Below are positions 24,461-34,389 of a stretch of 64,000 bases of DNA, piece after piece (position 1 is the stretch's first letter; each line of letters opens with the position of its first letter). The notes under the pieces were generated by a model. It ran no database searches, was not told where the DNA came from, and saw only the letters and a program-made list of their open reading frames with translations. This DNA comes from Bufo bufo (taxonomy: Eukaryota; Chordata; Amphibia; Anura; Bufonidae), in NCBI RefSeq assembly GCF_905171765.1, contig NC_053391.1, forward strand, positions 693,213,035 to 693,277,034. The letters are read 5' to 3'. Made by a program: the position numbers and the translations under genes.

Positions 24461-25513
24461 GAAAACCAGTATTATAGCACTTATATTCTTGTACACAGGA
24501 GCAGTATTATAGTAGTTATATTCTTGTACATAGGAGGCAGTATTATAGTAGTTATATTCTTGTACATAGGAGGCAGTATTATAGTAGTTATATTCTTGTA
24601 CATAGGAGCAGTATTATAGTAGTTATATTCTTGTACATAGGAGGCAGTATTATAGTAGTTATATTCTTGTACATAGGAGGCAGTATTATAGTAGTTATAT
24701 TCTTGTATATAGGAGCAGTATTATAGTAGTTATATTCCTGTACATAGGAGGCAGTATTATAGTAGTTATATTCTTGTACATAGGAGCAGTATTATAGTAG
24801 TTATATTCTTGTACTTAGGAGGCAGTATTATAGTAGTTATATTCTTGTACATAGGAGGCAGTATGATAGTAGTTATATTCTTGTACATAGGAGGTAGTAT
24901 TATAGTAGTTATATTCTTGTACATAGGAGGCAGTATTATAGTAGTTATATTCTTGTACATAGGAGCAGTATTATAGTAGTTATATTCTTGTATATAGGAG
25001 GCAGTATTATAGTAGTTATATTCCTGTACATAGGAGCAGTATTATAGTAGTTATATTCTTGTACATAGGAGGCAGTATTATAGTAGTTATGTTCTTGTAC
25101 ATAGGAGCAGTATTATAGTAGTTATATTCTTGTACATAGGAGCAGTATTATAGTAGTTATATTCTTGTACATAGGAGCAGTATTATAGTAGTTATATTCT
25201 TGTACATAGAAGGTAGTATTATAGTAGTTATATTCTTGTACATAGGAGCAGTATTATAGTAGTTATATTCTTGTACATAGGAGGCAGTATTATAGTAGTT
25301 ATATTCTTGTACATAGGAGGCAGTATTATAGTAGTTATATTCTTGTACATAGGAGCAGTATTATAGTAGTTATATTCTTGTACATAGGAGGCAGTATTAT
25401 AGTAGTTATGTTCTTGTACATAGGAGGCAGTATTATAGTAGTTATGTTCTTGTACATAGGAGCAGTATTATAGTAGTTATATTCTTGTACATAGGAGCAG
25501 TATTATAGTAGTT
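24461..25513. repeat. 35/36-bp minisatellite, locus 1, left part
   Basis: About 30 copies of agttatattcttgtacatag followed by gagcagtattatagt (35 bases) or gaggcagtattatagt (36 bases). The array continues at 30216 after a 4.7-kb insertion. The same family occurs at 44061-53135 and, inverted, at 56396-62043. Confidence 0.98.
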
Positions 25514-25629
25514 GTGCTCGGATCGGCTCATGCTGAGAGGGTCCCCTACCTACGCCTATACTCCACCCCCCCAACCTAGAAGCAGCAGAGTTATGCCGGA
25601 ACTGCTTATCGAAGGGTAGCCTAAAGGGG
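25514..25629. repeat. Split direct repeat A, outer copy
   Basis: It begins gtgctcggatcggctcatgc and ends in agcctaaagggg. It is nearly identical to 25782-25897, one difference by eye being ccggaactg versus ccggagctg. A 49-base spacer (25630-25678) separates it from repeat B. Confidence 0.9.
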
Positions 25630-25678
25630 GCTACCCCAATGATGAGACCTGAAAGAAGGGAGGGCTCCTGGGTGGGTT

Positions 25679-25781
25679 GAAATCGTTCGAACCGACAAGT
25701 GGGGGGAGGAGGGCCAGGTTTAAATAGTGAACGCCCCGCCTCCCCTCACACAAATGCGGCACTCTTAATTGCCTACCACTT
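25679..25781. repeat. Split direct repeat B, inner copy
   Basis: 103 bases from gaaatcgttcgaaccgac to gcctaccactt, abutting the inner copy of repeat A without a gap. It matches 30113-30215 with very few differences (for example atcg/attg and aatgcgg/aatacgg). Confidence 0.9.
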
Positions 25782-25897
25782 GTGCTCGGATCGGCTCATG
25801 CTGAGAGGGTCCCCTACCTACGCCTATACTCCACCCCCCCAACCTAGAAGCAGCAGAGTTATGCCGGAGCTGCTTATCGAAGGGTAGCCTAAAGGGG
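25782..25897. repeat. Split direct repeat A, inner copy
   Basis: Second copy of the 116-base repeat, directly joined to repeat B. The B-A junction (cactt-gtgct) is the sequence expected at the closure point of a circular intermediate. Confidence 0.9.
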
Positions 25898-25984
25898 CCA
25901 AAAGAACCATGCATAGGAGTTTGAAAACTAGATAACAGAAACTACAGACCAAAACTCGAAAGCCAATGATATTTCGTATAAGGA

Positions 25985-26620
25985 TCCGGGATATTACGCA
26001 TGGAACACGCGGAACTGCGACGACCCAACCGTTTGATGATATGTACTGGCACCTAATGCATGGACGCCGCCGCTGCCGCGCCCATGCGGAAGGAATGTCC
26101 TGTGATCCAGCGAGGACCGACACCTGAACCTGTCAACTAACCTGAATGTACGTAAGAAAGGCCGCGGTGGTTAGCCGGGCATTGCCTAGTTCGAGTACGG
26201 GAGAACATGCCGCTTGGACTAAATACTACGCAGCCAAGCCTCCAAGGCCTGCACCGGACACCATCTGCTGTCCGTGGGAAAGTATCTGACCGCCACTGGT
26301 TGCCCCGGCCGTGACGTCTTGGACGAGGCCAAGGTGAGGACATAGATGGACCCGCGCCGGATGAGCTGACCTTTCCGCAGGCACCCAGCCAGCGTATTGG
26401 TGCCCATGAGCTCGCCTGACCTGAGGAATCCATGGAAGGCCAGGTACAAGGCTGTTTCTACCAGAGCGCTAACCTGCGGCCCGAACGGTTTGCCCCTGCA
26501 GTTTGCCTGTCACGGCCTGAACAAGCTACCGGTAAATGGCTGACGCCCATGTCGTTTTACAACAGACATCTTGCGCAAACCCTTCAACGCCGCTTTGATC
26601 GGGTGGGCGGAGAAGAGTGA
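25985..26620 (-). pseudogene. Tyrosine recombinase remnant of the DIRS-order element
   Basis: Read on the minus strand, the pieces follow the order of the family. An N-terminal core-binding segment has HPIKAALKGLRKMS. Then comes the first catalytic arginine in FHGFLRSGEL, a hairpin lysine in ASSKTSRPG, and the HxxR box in GHSFRMGAA, followed by IKRLGRRSS. It is broken by a stop at about 26510-26512, a frameshift between 26219 and 26123, and a stop at 26053-26055. Where the family has a histidine or tryptophan after LGR there is an arginine, and the position expected for the tyrosine nucleophile reads ACSMRNI, so the active site is lost. Such enzymes insert the circular cDNA by recombination without duplicating the target. 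Confidence 0.88.
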
Positions 26621-26772
26621 CGGTAGGTCCGGATGTAGCCTGTACCAATGGTGCTGAATACCTGCCATGTATAGTTAACAATGCTATAGGACAGGTTTAA
26701 TTGAGAGTGGCAAAAACCCCGACAAAGCCCAATAGGTGAGTGATAGGCCCCCTTTTTTTTTTTTTTAATCTC

Positions 26773-27285
26773 CATGCGTGAGAGACTCTAATGGCGGAGT
26801 CCTGTGTGTAAACCTAAAGCGGAGAAGCCATGCGTGAGAGACTAATGGCGGAGCCATGCGTGAGAGACTAATGGCGGAGCCATGCGTGAGAGACTAATGG
26901 CGGAGTCATATGTGTAAAACTAAAACGGAGAAGCTCTGCGTGAGGGACTCTAATGGCGGAGTCATATGTGTAAACCTAAAACGGAGAAGCCATGCGTGGG
27001 AGACTCTAATGGCGGAGTCATATGTGTAAACCTAAAACGGAGAAGCCATGCGTGAGAGACTCTAATGGCGGATCCGTATGTGTAAACCTAAAACGGAGAA
27101 GCCATGCGTGAGAGACTCTAATGGCGGAGTCATAAGTGTAAACCTAAAACAGAGAAGCCATGCGTGAGAGACTCTAATGGCAGATCCGTATGTGTAAAAC
27201 TAACACGGAGAAGCCATGCGTGAGACTCAGATGGCGGAGTCATATGTGTAAACCTAAAACGGAGAAGCCATGCGTGAGAGACTCA
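26773..27285. repeat. 56-bp tandem repeat inside the element
   Basis: About nine copies of a 56-base unit containing ggagaagccatgcgtgagag and atggcggagtcatatgtg. Some copies are shortened. It lies in the interior next to the recombinase remnant. Confidence 0.92.
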
Positions 27286-28124
27286 AAAATGTATTATTAT
27301 TTTTTATTTTTTTCACTATCAACCACTTAAGCAGCTCCCGTATGGGCACAGCTCTGAGTACGAGCATGAAGAGCATGGTATAACGCAGGTCACCTGCACG
27401 GACTAACTAACATCCTGTGCCTAAATAACCCCCTTGGAACCTTATCTACGGCCGGCAGCAGGAAGCCAGCCACCGCCTATGATCTGCTCCCCCTGACCGA
27501 GCCTAGTACTCCTTCCCCTGATCCCTGCCTACCTAACGGCACGGCGGCCCGTGCCAGACTTTATTGAAGATGAGGAGCCTTACCCCCCAGCCGCGTGGGG
27601 AGCTCACGCTGCTCCCTGGCAGAATGCACCAGTGCGGGGGAGCCCCCCTCCTCAGCTAGGGCCGACCCACCGCCGGCTGGACACTCGTACCGCGTGGGGA
27701 GCAGCGCCACTCCCTGGCAATGTGCACCGGATCACAGGGAGCCCTTCCTTTACCGTGGGCCCCGGCCCCCGCTGGTTTGAACCGTGTGCCGCGTGAGGAG
27801 CCGCACAGCTCCCTGGCATTGTGCGCCGGTGCGGGAGTGCCCCCCCTCACCTAGGGGCTGGTTATTGTGACTAGAACCCGCTGGGAGACTGAAGCCTAAC
27901 TGGACCTACCTGTGACCGTGAAGGCTGACCTCCCAGGCCGTGGCTGACCCACGTGCGTAGTCGTGACGCAACTACCCGTAGATGCCCACCCAGTGCCTGT
28001 AGTTAACGGGAGTGCGACCGAGTCTGTGGATGTGACCGACTAGCCCCTGTAGTCGTGAGGGGACCCTACATCGAGAGTAGCGGTAACGGACCATCGCCTG
28101 TAGACGTGGTAGTATTACCTCGTG
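27286..28124. other. Element interior, no coding sequence recognised
   Basis: GC-rich sequence with internal near-repeats (cgcgtggggagc and cgcgtgaggagc around 27590-27800). Short open frames exist, but none resembles gag, reverse transcriptase or RNase H. Confidence 0.5.
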
Positions 28125-28618
28125 AGTCTGTTGACATGAGACTAATGCCTGCAGTCGTGGCCGATCTTAATAATGAGTCTGTAGTCGTAACGGATTTGTG
28201 CCTGCAGTCGTGGCAGGGCTTTAGAGCGGGTCTGTAGTCGTGACAGACTGATGCCTGCAGTCGTGGCAGGGCTTTATAACGGGTCTGTAGTCGTGACAGA
28301 CTGATGCCTGCAGTCGTGGCAGGACTTTATAACGGGTCTGTAGTCGTGACAGACTGATGCCTGCAGTCGTGGCAGGACTTTATAACGGGTCTGTAGTCGT
28401 GACAGACTGTTGCCTGCAGTCGTGGCAGGGCTTTAGAGCGGGTCTGTAGTCGTGACAGACTGATGCCTGCAGTCGTGGCAGGGCTTTATAACGGGTCTGT
28501 AGTCGTGACAGACTGATGCCTGCAGTCGTGGCAGGACTTTATAACGGGTCTGTAGTCGTGACAGACTGATGCCTGCAGTCGTGGCAGGGCTTTATAAGGA
28601 GTCTGTAGTCGTGACAGA
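28125..28618. repeat. 53-bp tandem repeat inside the element
   Basis: About nine copies of a 53-base unit with two related halves, gcctgcagtcgtggcagg and gggtctgtagtcgtgacag. The half-unit similarity (tgcagtcgtggcag versus tgtagtcgtgacag) suggests an older, roughly 26-base ancestor. Confidence 0.93.
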
Positions 28619-30112
28619 ACTGGCAAAGCAACATTCCTATCTATACCATTATTATTATTTCTTCTTTTCTTTTTTTTTTTTCTTTCCCCCCCCACCAAAG
28701 GCCACGACTGTAGGCGCCACCCTGTAAGAGATGCGCCAGAGGCCTGGACATAATAGTCCACCATCCCCCGTCCCCCAAGCCTATGCAGGAGAAAAGAGGT
28801 GGTTGGCCCCCGCATGCACCACCCCTGACTCACCTGGCGGCCATGACAGCCACAAACCCCACAGTATCGTAAGTTACCCCACCACCTGTGAACCTGAATA
28901 ACCAAGGACAGACGTGTGAGTGAGCGCACGCCAGCTGGGCGACACTTCACTCATGCCACCGCTCCCTAGCTAACCACCGGATTATTGTGACTGCACCCGA
29001 ACCAACCCCCTGACTGACCGTATGGCCTTACGGGCGGCCCGGCTGCGTGCGCAAAGTGACGTGGCCAGCCCCCCTCCTTGAAGCCCTCTTTATATTTGAT
29101 CCTTGAACATATTCCAAATTTTATTTAAATATTTTTTTTTTTTTTTTTTTACTCCTGCCTTAGTACCTAGCCACTGTGCCTGAGCAGAGGAGCCCTGCAC
29201 CTGGACTGCAGTACCAGTATGGGCCTGTAGGTGTCGACCATCCCCCGCCCTCTATCAGCCAGGACCTGCTGGAGCGCAGCAAGCCAGTGATTCCCTTCTA
29301 GGTTAGAATTAACCATTGAAATCCTAACTTGTTATACAGTGCACATGTCTGAGTATCTGCTTATCTCGTCTTGCCTGAGTTTGGCGCAGTAAAGAAGACG
29401 AGTTTATTCTGCAGCGGATTCCTAGACATGAATAAGCATGTCCACCTTCACAGCCTCGCTAATTGTAATTACCAGGAGAACGTGCATCAGGATCGGCTGC
29501 GAGGGATTTGCGCTCCGCCATGTGGAACATTGCATCCCGTGCCCACCGCTATCGACTATTTGTACAGGGAAAGCCGCGGCGTATTAATCGCCTATAGGTT
29601 TCGGCTTCCGTCCCCTGATCCTGCAGCTGGACCTCCGCTTACTGATTGCAGCTAATGAATAGATCCCTGTGTGAGCGGACGGCGTTTTCCTCTACGGCGG
29701 AACGTTCTGATACGGGAGTGAGTGATATATAACGCTGCGTCGTGGAGCCGACGGCCGGCGTGACCGATGCTCAGGGTATGCGAGCGGACGTCGTGACCCG
29801 TCGCTGCTGAGCCACAGGTGAGGGGTGCCTGCCTGGGGGACGCTGCATGTGGGAGCGGGGGTGCTTAGCGCAGGGCCTGGAGCGGATCGGGGTGCCTGTC
29901 TCGGGGTGCCGGAAGCGATCGGGAGTGCGGGCAGTCTCCAGCGCAGCTGGGGACCGGCGGCACGCTCGGCAGCCCCACATGTTATACATAGCGAGACGGG
30001 TGTGCAAGCCACCCTGCCTACCTAATTACCGTAGCGACGAGCTCGACGCAGTCGATCCCCCGATCCTCCAGTGACGCATGCCCTTCTCTGGCACCAACCC
30101 ACAAGCCGATTC
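28619..30112. other. Element interior, unassigned
   Basis: T runs occur at 28664-28682 and about 29132-29150. From about 29330 to 29680 the sequence looks unlike a repeat, with gctaattgtaattacc and evenly mixed composition. From 29690 to 30100 it is GC-rich and probably serves as the 5' end region on the minus strand. No protein family is recognised. Confidence 0.4.
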
Positions 30113-30215
30113 GAAATTGTTCGAACCGACAAGTGGGGGGAGGAGGGCCAGGTTTAAATAGTGAACGCCCCGCCTCCCCTCACACAAATACGGCACTCTT
30201 AATTGCCTACCACTT
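30113..30215. repeat. Split direct repeat B, outer copy
   Basis: It forms the right end of the insertion (5' end on the coding strand). It ends gcctaccactt directly before atattcctgtac of the resumed minisatellite. Confidence 0.9.
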
Positions 30216-30935
30216 ATATTCCTGTACATAGGAGGCAGTATTATAGTAGTTATATTCTTGTACATAGGAGCAGTATTATAGTAGTTATATTCTTGTACAT
30301 AGGAGCAGTATTATAGTAGTTATATTCCTGTACATAGGAGCAGTATTATAGTAGTTATATTCTTGTACATAGGAGCAGTATTATAGTAGTTATATTCTTG
30401 TACATAGGAGGCAGTATTATAGTAGTTATATTCTTGTACATAGGAGCAGTATTATAGTAGTTATATTCTTGTACATACTAGCAGTATTATAGTAGTTATA
30501 TTCTTGTATATAGGAGGCAGTATTATAGTAGTTATATTCTTGTACATAGGAGCAGTATTATAGTAGTTATATTCTTGTATATAGGAGGCAGTATTATAGT
30601 AGTTATATTCCTGTACATAGGAGCAGTATTATAGTAGTTATATTCTTGTACATAGGAGCAGTATTATAGTAGTTATATTCTTGTACATAGGAGGCAGTAT
30701 TATAGTAGTTATATTCTTGTACATAGGAGCAGTATTATAGTAGTTATATTCTTGTACATACTAGCAGTATTATAGTAGTTATATTCTTGTATATAGGAGG
30801 CAGTATTATAGTAGTTATATTCTTGTACATAGGAGGCAGTATTATAGTAGTTATATTCTTGTACATAGGAGGCAGTATTATAGTAGTTATATTCTTGTAC
30901 ATAGGAGCAGTATTATAGTAGTTATATTCTTGTAC
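30216..30935. repeat. 35/36-bp minisatellite, locus 1, right part
   Basis: About 20 further copies of the 35/36-base unit, in register with the left part once the insertion is removed. A variant catactagcag occurs at about 30475 and 30757, 282 bases apart, suggesting an eight-unit duplication. Confidence 0.97.
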
Positions 30936-31339
30936 ACATGGTGTCTGCACAGACGGATCCGTCTGCATTATATTTCACAACAAAATCGAAGTGTGAAAGT
31001 TGTTCAGACTGATCCGTCCAGACTTTGCATTGAAATTCAATTGGGGACGGATCTGTTTGACAATTGCACCATACTGTGTCAACTTCAAACGGATCCGTCC
31101 CCATTGACTTACATTGTAAGTCTGGACGGATCCGTTTGGCTCCGCACGGCCAGGCGTGCGTTCGGGTGTCCGCCTGCCGAGCGGAACGGAGGCCAAGCAG
31201 AGCCAGACTGAGGCATTCTGAGCGGATCCGCATCCACTCAGAATGCATTGGGGTCGGACGGATGCGTTCGCGGCCGCTTGTGAGAGCCTTCAAACGGAGC
31301 TCACAAGCGGAACCCCGAACGCAAGTGTGAAAGTAGCCT
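30936..31339. mobile_element. MITE related to PIF/Harbinger, left end lost
   Basis: The right end reads gtgtgaaagtagcc followed by TTA, matching the end of the complete element at 43605-43969. The interior is rich in acggatccgt palindromes and in cattctgag / ctcagaatg dyads. The left inverted end is missing, apparently replaced by the minisatellite. Confidence 0.65.
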
Positions 31340-31342
31340 TAT

Positions 31343-32197
31343 ATTAGTTAAATGAACACTGTGCGGTATTATAATCGTTAGTTTCTTGTACAGTAGCATA
31401 TATATATATCAGAATGAACATATCCTTTCTGTTTCTCTCGCTGCACGGAATCTTCAGTTCATACAGCATCTCTATTTGGAAATTAAGTTAATAGTAATGA
31501 TGTTTCTTGATGTAGATTATTATTATTATTTATAAGTTAGTTCTAGTATTATAGGAAGTGAGTGAGTCTGGCGATGCTGCCCAGTATATAACTTGTGAGC
31601 AGTGTGTGATTATTTATCCTATTACTCATACTCTCTGTAGATATAGAATTCTCTTCATGTTCCCATCGGCTTTCCCTCTGTGCAGCCCTCGCTACTTATC
31701 TCGCAGTGCGCAGCTTTGCCGGGGGTCACATCATTTTATGGTTTGAGGCGAGGATATGAAGCTATTAAACGTTTGTTATCAGCATCTCCGCTAACTTCAG
31801 TCATTTCAAAGTGTCAATTTTTTTAAATTCTTATCGGAAGTTAATGGAAATATCATACAGTCATCTGCTGGGAGATGTTCTAGAGACTGCAGGTCAGGGG
31901 CGAATCCGTGGCGGGTGCTGAGAATGTGCTGAAATACTGCATGGCGGTATGGAGGTAAAGGTGGCAGAAAAATATAACCAATCGTTCATACGGCAACTTC
32001 TGTATCACCTCTAACTGCGGGTTGTCTGCACCCGAACCTGTTCACACACTGCAACAAGCCACAAACCATGAAGCACAACACGGCATCACATGGAAGAGGG
32101 TGGGATCGAAGATGGAGTAAACGCGTCATACATTATAAAAACTGTGGAGGAGAAGAGACATCAGCTATTATAGCACAAATATAAAGCCGAGACTTAC
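31343..32197. other. Intron sequence with AT-rich single-copy stretches
   Basis: No exon is seen. Between about 31740 and 31870 (gctattaaacgtttgttatc, then atttcaaagtgtcaattttt) the composition suggests a possible conserved non-coding element. Short TA and TTA microsatellites are present at about 31400 and 31517. Confidence 0.35.
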
Positions 32198-32266
32198 AGA
32201 GCTGATGTCCTGGAGCGTGATGGATTTCTTCTTATCCACAACCTGACCCAAATGTCCGAATGTCAA
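32198..32266 (-). CDS. PDE2A: PDE2A internal exon (GAF-A)
   Basis: A 69-base exon of 23 whole codons in phase 0. The acceptor is TTCTTCTCAG and the donor GTAAGT. It encodes LTFGHLGQVVDKKKSITLQD followed by ISS, matching the PDE2A segment (LTG-LGQVV-DKKSI-L-D) of GAF-A. It follows the 42-base exon at 33047-33088 across an unusually small 780-base intron and precedes the exon at 23916-24043. Confidence 0.95.
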
Positions 32267-32393
32267 CTGAGAAGAATCAGAAGATTTATTATAGCTGCTA
32301 CTACAGTGAACCTGAGAAATACAGATGAAGCAGAGCTGAATGGGTTACTGTACTGTTTAATATCTTACGTCATATGTAACACCAAAAATCACC

Positions 32394-33018
32394 TGTGGTG
32401 TTACATAGGACTGCAGGTGACATCTACTACATTATCTGAACGCGGAGAGTTATCACTGTGTTATATGTGGTGTTACATAGGACTGCAGGTTACATCTACT
32501 ACATTATCTGTACTAAGAGAGTTATCACTGTGTTATCTGTGGTGTTACATAGGACTGCAGGTGACATCTACTACATTATCTGTACTCAGAGAGTTATCAC
32601 TGTGTTATCTGTGGTGTTACATAGGACTGCAGGTTACATCTACTACATTATCTGTACTAAGAGAGTTATCGCTGTGTTATCTGTGGTGTTACATAGGACT
32701 GCAGGTGACATCTACTACATTATCTGTACGCGGAGAGTTATCACTGTGTTATCTGTGGTGTTACATAGGACTGCAGGTTACATCTACTACATTATCTGTA
32801 CTAAGAAAGTTATCGCTGTGTTATATGTGGTGTTACATAGGACTGCAGGTGACATCTATTACAGTTTCTGTACTCAGAGCGTTATCACTGTGTTATCTGT
32901 GGTGTTACATAGGACTGCAGGTGACATCTACTACATTATCTGTACTAAGAGAGTTATCGCTGTGTTATATGTGGTGTTACATAGGACTGCAGGTGACATC
33001 TACCACGTTATCTGCAAC
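32394..33018. repeat. 72-bp minisatellite filling a small PDE2A intron
   Basis: About 8.7 copies of a 72-base unit containing tgtggtgttacataggactg and catctactacattatctgta. Sub-types alternate, with actaagagag, actcagagag and acgcggagag. The 256-codon open frame on the plus strand (32252-33022) is produced by the repeat length, a multiple of three, and runs antisense through the neighbouring exon; it is not a gene. The array ends about 30 bases from exon 33047-33088. Confidence 0.96.
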
Positions 33019-33046
33019 ATAAGTAATGTAATTTGTAATCACTTAC

Positions 33047-33088
33047 TGGAAAACTTATCTCTTCTTCTAATACTTTATCTCCGACGAC
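33047..33088 (-). CDS. PDE2A: PDE2A micro-exon (GAF-A)
   Basis: A 42-base exon of 14 codons, VVGDKVLEEEISFP, with acceptor ATCCTACAG and donor GTAAGT. It matches the VIGDKVL-EEVSF stretch of PDE2A and fills exactly the gap between the exons at 42152-42226 and 32198-32266. It is in phase 0 at both ends. It is too short for gene finders based on open frames and was found by searching for the missing segment. Confidence 0.95.
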
Positions 33089-34134
33089 CTGTAGGATGGA
33101 GGAATATACTTTACCGGTTATTTGATGACATAATAATACTTCTCTTGATACAATAATTGTTACATTTATTGTAGCGAATTCTCACTTGTCACAGATGGAT
33201 TTCTGTTGTACAGTAAAATATCACGATGCAAAACTCCCGGGTGCTGCTAATTACAGCTATTATACCCGCCAACCCTGGGGAACCATCTCTTGGGGCACAG
33301 CATGAGAAGCGTGCAGCGGTCACCTAAGAGTCGGCGCGTCTGTGTGCGTCCACTGTCTGTCCGTGTGTGAATGTATGGATGACCACGCTGTGTGCGAGAC
33401 TAGGATCTCTGCACAGAATCCACTCTCTAATTCAGTCCTAGATCCACCTCTAATGTCTGCAGATTATCCACTGCCTGTGACACGCTGCATGCCGCCGCAG
33501 CACAGGGCGCAGTCTCCAGCCTCTCTTGGGCATTTCCTTTGCACCTGTATTGGGAAATGCATTTTCTGATGTGACAACAACTCCCCATCTGATGTCTGGA
33601 CCGCACATGATGGTGCATGTAGTTACCAACTTCTGTGGACAGACATTGGGTGGAGCAGAACCATGGACACCGCAGCTGCTGTCAGAGCTAAAGTCAGACT
33701 GTATGAGTTGTATGGTGGAGAAGGAAAACGGGATTTTTTTCATGATTTCATGTCACTCAGAATAAAGTGTATATTTAATCTTCTAGATACGGTGAAGATG
33801 CGGCTCCTCCAGGATAATGATGATGGCTGCGAGGAGGTCACATCGAGCTGAACCCCTCTCCTCGGATCTCCAGCATCTAATGCCGCTCTCCTCCAACGTA
33901 CGGTATAAACACTTACTGCAACATCAGAGTGATTCCCCCGCAACGCCGGAGGGAGAACCTTTCAAGTTGTGCAAATAAATTCTGGATGGTATCTTTATAA
34001 ACAGAAGATTTATTTTCTGGTTCAAATTCCTAAAACTCCTACGATTATCGCCAAACGGAACAAAAGACCCGGAAAAAGATGGATATTACTTCTCATATTT
34101 AAATATCTATTTCATATCTATCTATATTATATAT
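33089..34134. other. Intron sequence, nothing certain
   Basis: No exon is supported. A short stretch at 33218-33265 (gggtgctgctaattacagct) has the look of a conserved element. Otherwise this is unassigned. Confidence 0.35.
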
Positions 34135-34205
34135 GTTATCTATTATCTATCTATCTATCTTTCTCTCCATCTGTCTCTCCTCTATCTGTCTGTCTGTCTA
34201 GCTGT
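34135..34205. repeat. TATC/TGTC microsatellite
   Basis: An imperfect tetranucleotide tract: tatctatctatc passing through tctctcc into ctgtctgtctgtc. Confidence 0.9.
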
Positions 34206-34265
34206 CAGACACATTGTATAGCTACACCTACTCAACTAATAGTTACCTAGGCAGAAAAATCTAGT

Positions 34266-34280
34266 GGTTGCTAGGCAACC
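34266..34280. promoter_or_regulatory. Palindromic X-box (RFX-type) motif
   Basis: GGTTGCTAGGCAACC is a 15-base palindrome fitting the RFX X-box consensus GTTRCYNNRGYAAC with a one-base spacer. It is isolated in intron sequence just before the 53-bp array. Function is not shown by sequence. Confidence 0.5.
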
Positions 34281-34389
34281 TAAATTACAACAAAAAAGGG
34301 GAAGCTAAAAGAAGAGGCATATGGATAGATTTACTATGTTTATGTAGTTATTGCAGAGGGGAAGGGTTGGAAGTCTATTCCAGAGGATG

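Larger units (their letters stand above)
25514..30215 (-). mobile_element. DIRS-order (Ngaro/PAT-like) retrotransposon, non-autonomous
   Basis: A 4.7-kb insertion interrupts the minisatellite precisely (gtagtt, then element, then atattc) with no target-site duplication. It has split direct repeats: A (116 bases) at 25514-25629 and 25782-25897, and B (103 bases) at 25679-25781 and 30113-30215. Read on the minus strand the order is B, interior, A-B, A, which is the A1-interior-B1-A2-B2 layout of Ngaro/PAT-type elements. A decayed tyrosine recombinase lies just inside the A-B junction, where this group carries it. I find no gag, reverse transcriptase or RNase H. That space is filled by tandem repeats and unassigned sequence, so the copy is non-autonomous. 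Confidence 0.85.

Noticed and set aside
25514..30215. Crypton or DDE transposon for the recombinase-bearing insertion
   Set aside because: Cryptons lack split direct repeats, and DDE elements would leave a target duplication and have inverted ends.
32252..33022. 256-codon plus-strand open frame with repeating CYLWCYIGLQVTS
   Set aside because: A product of the 72-bp unit being a multiple of three; it overlaps a PDE2A exon in antisense.
33905..33945. Possible exon ending at a GTAAGT-like site
   Set aside because: Translation does not match the missing PDE2A segment, which was found instead at 33047-33088.
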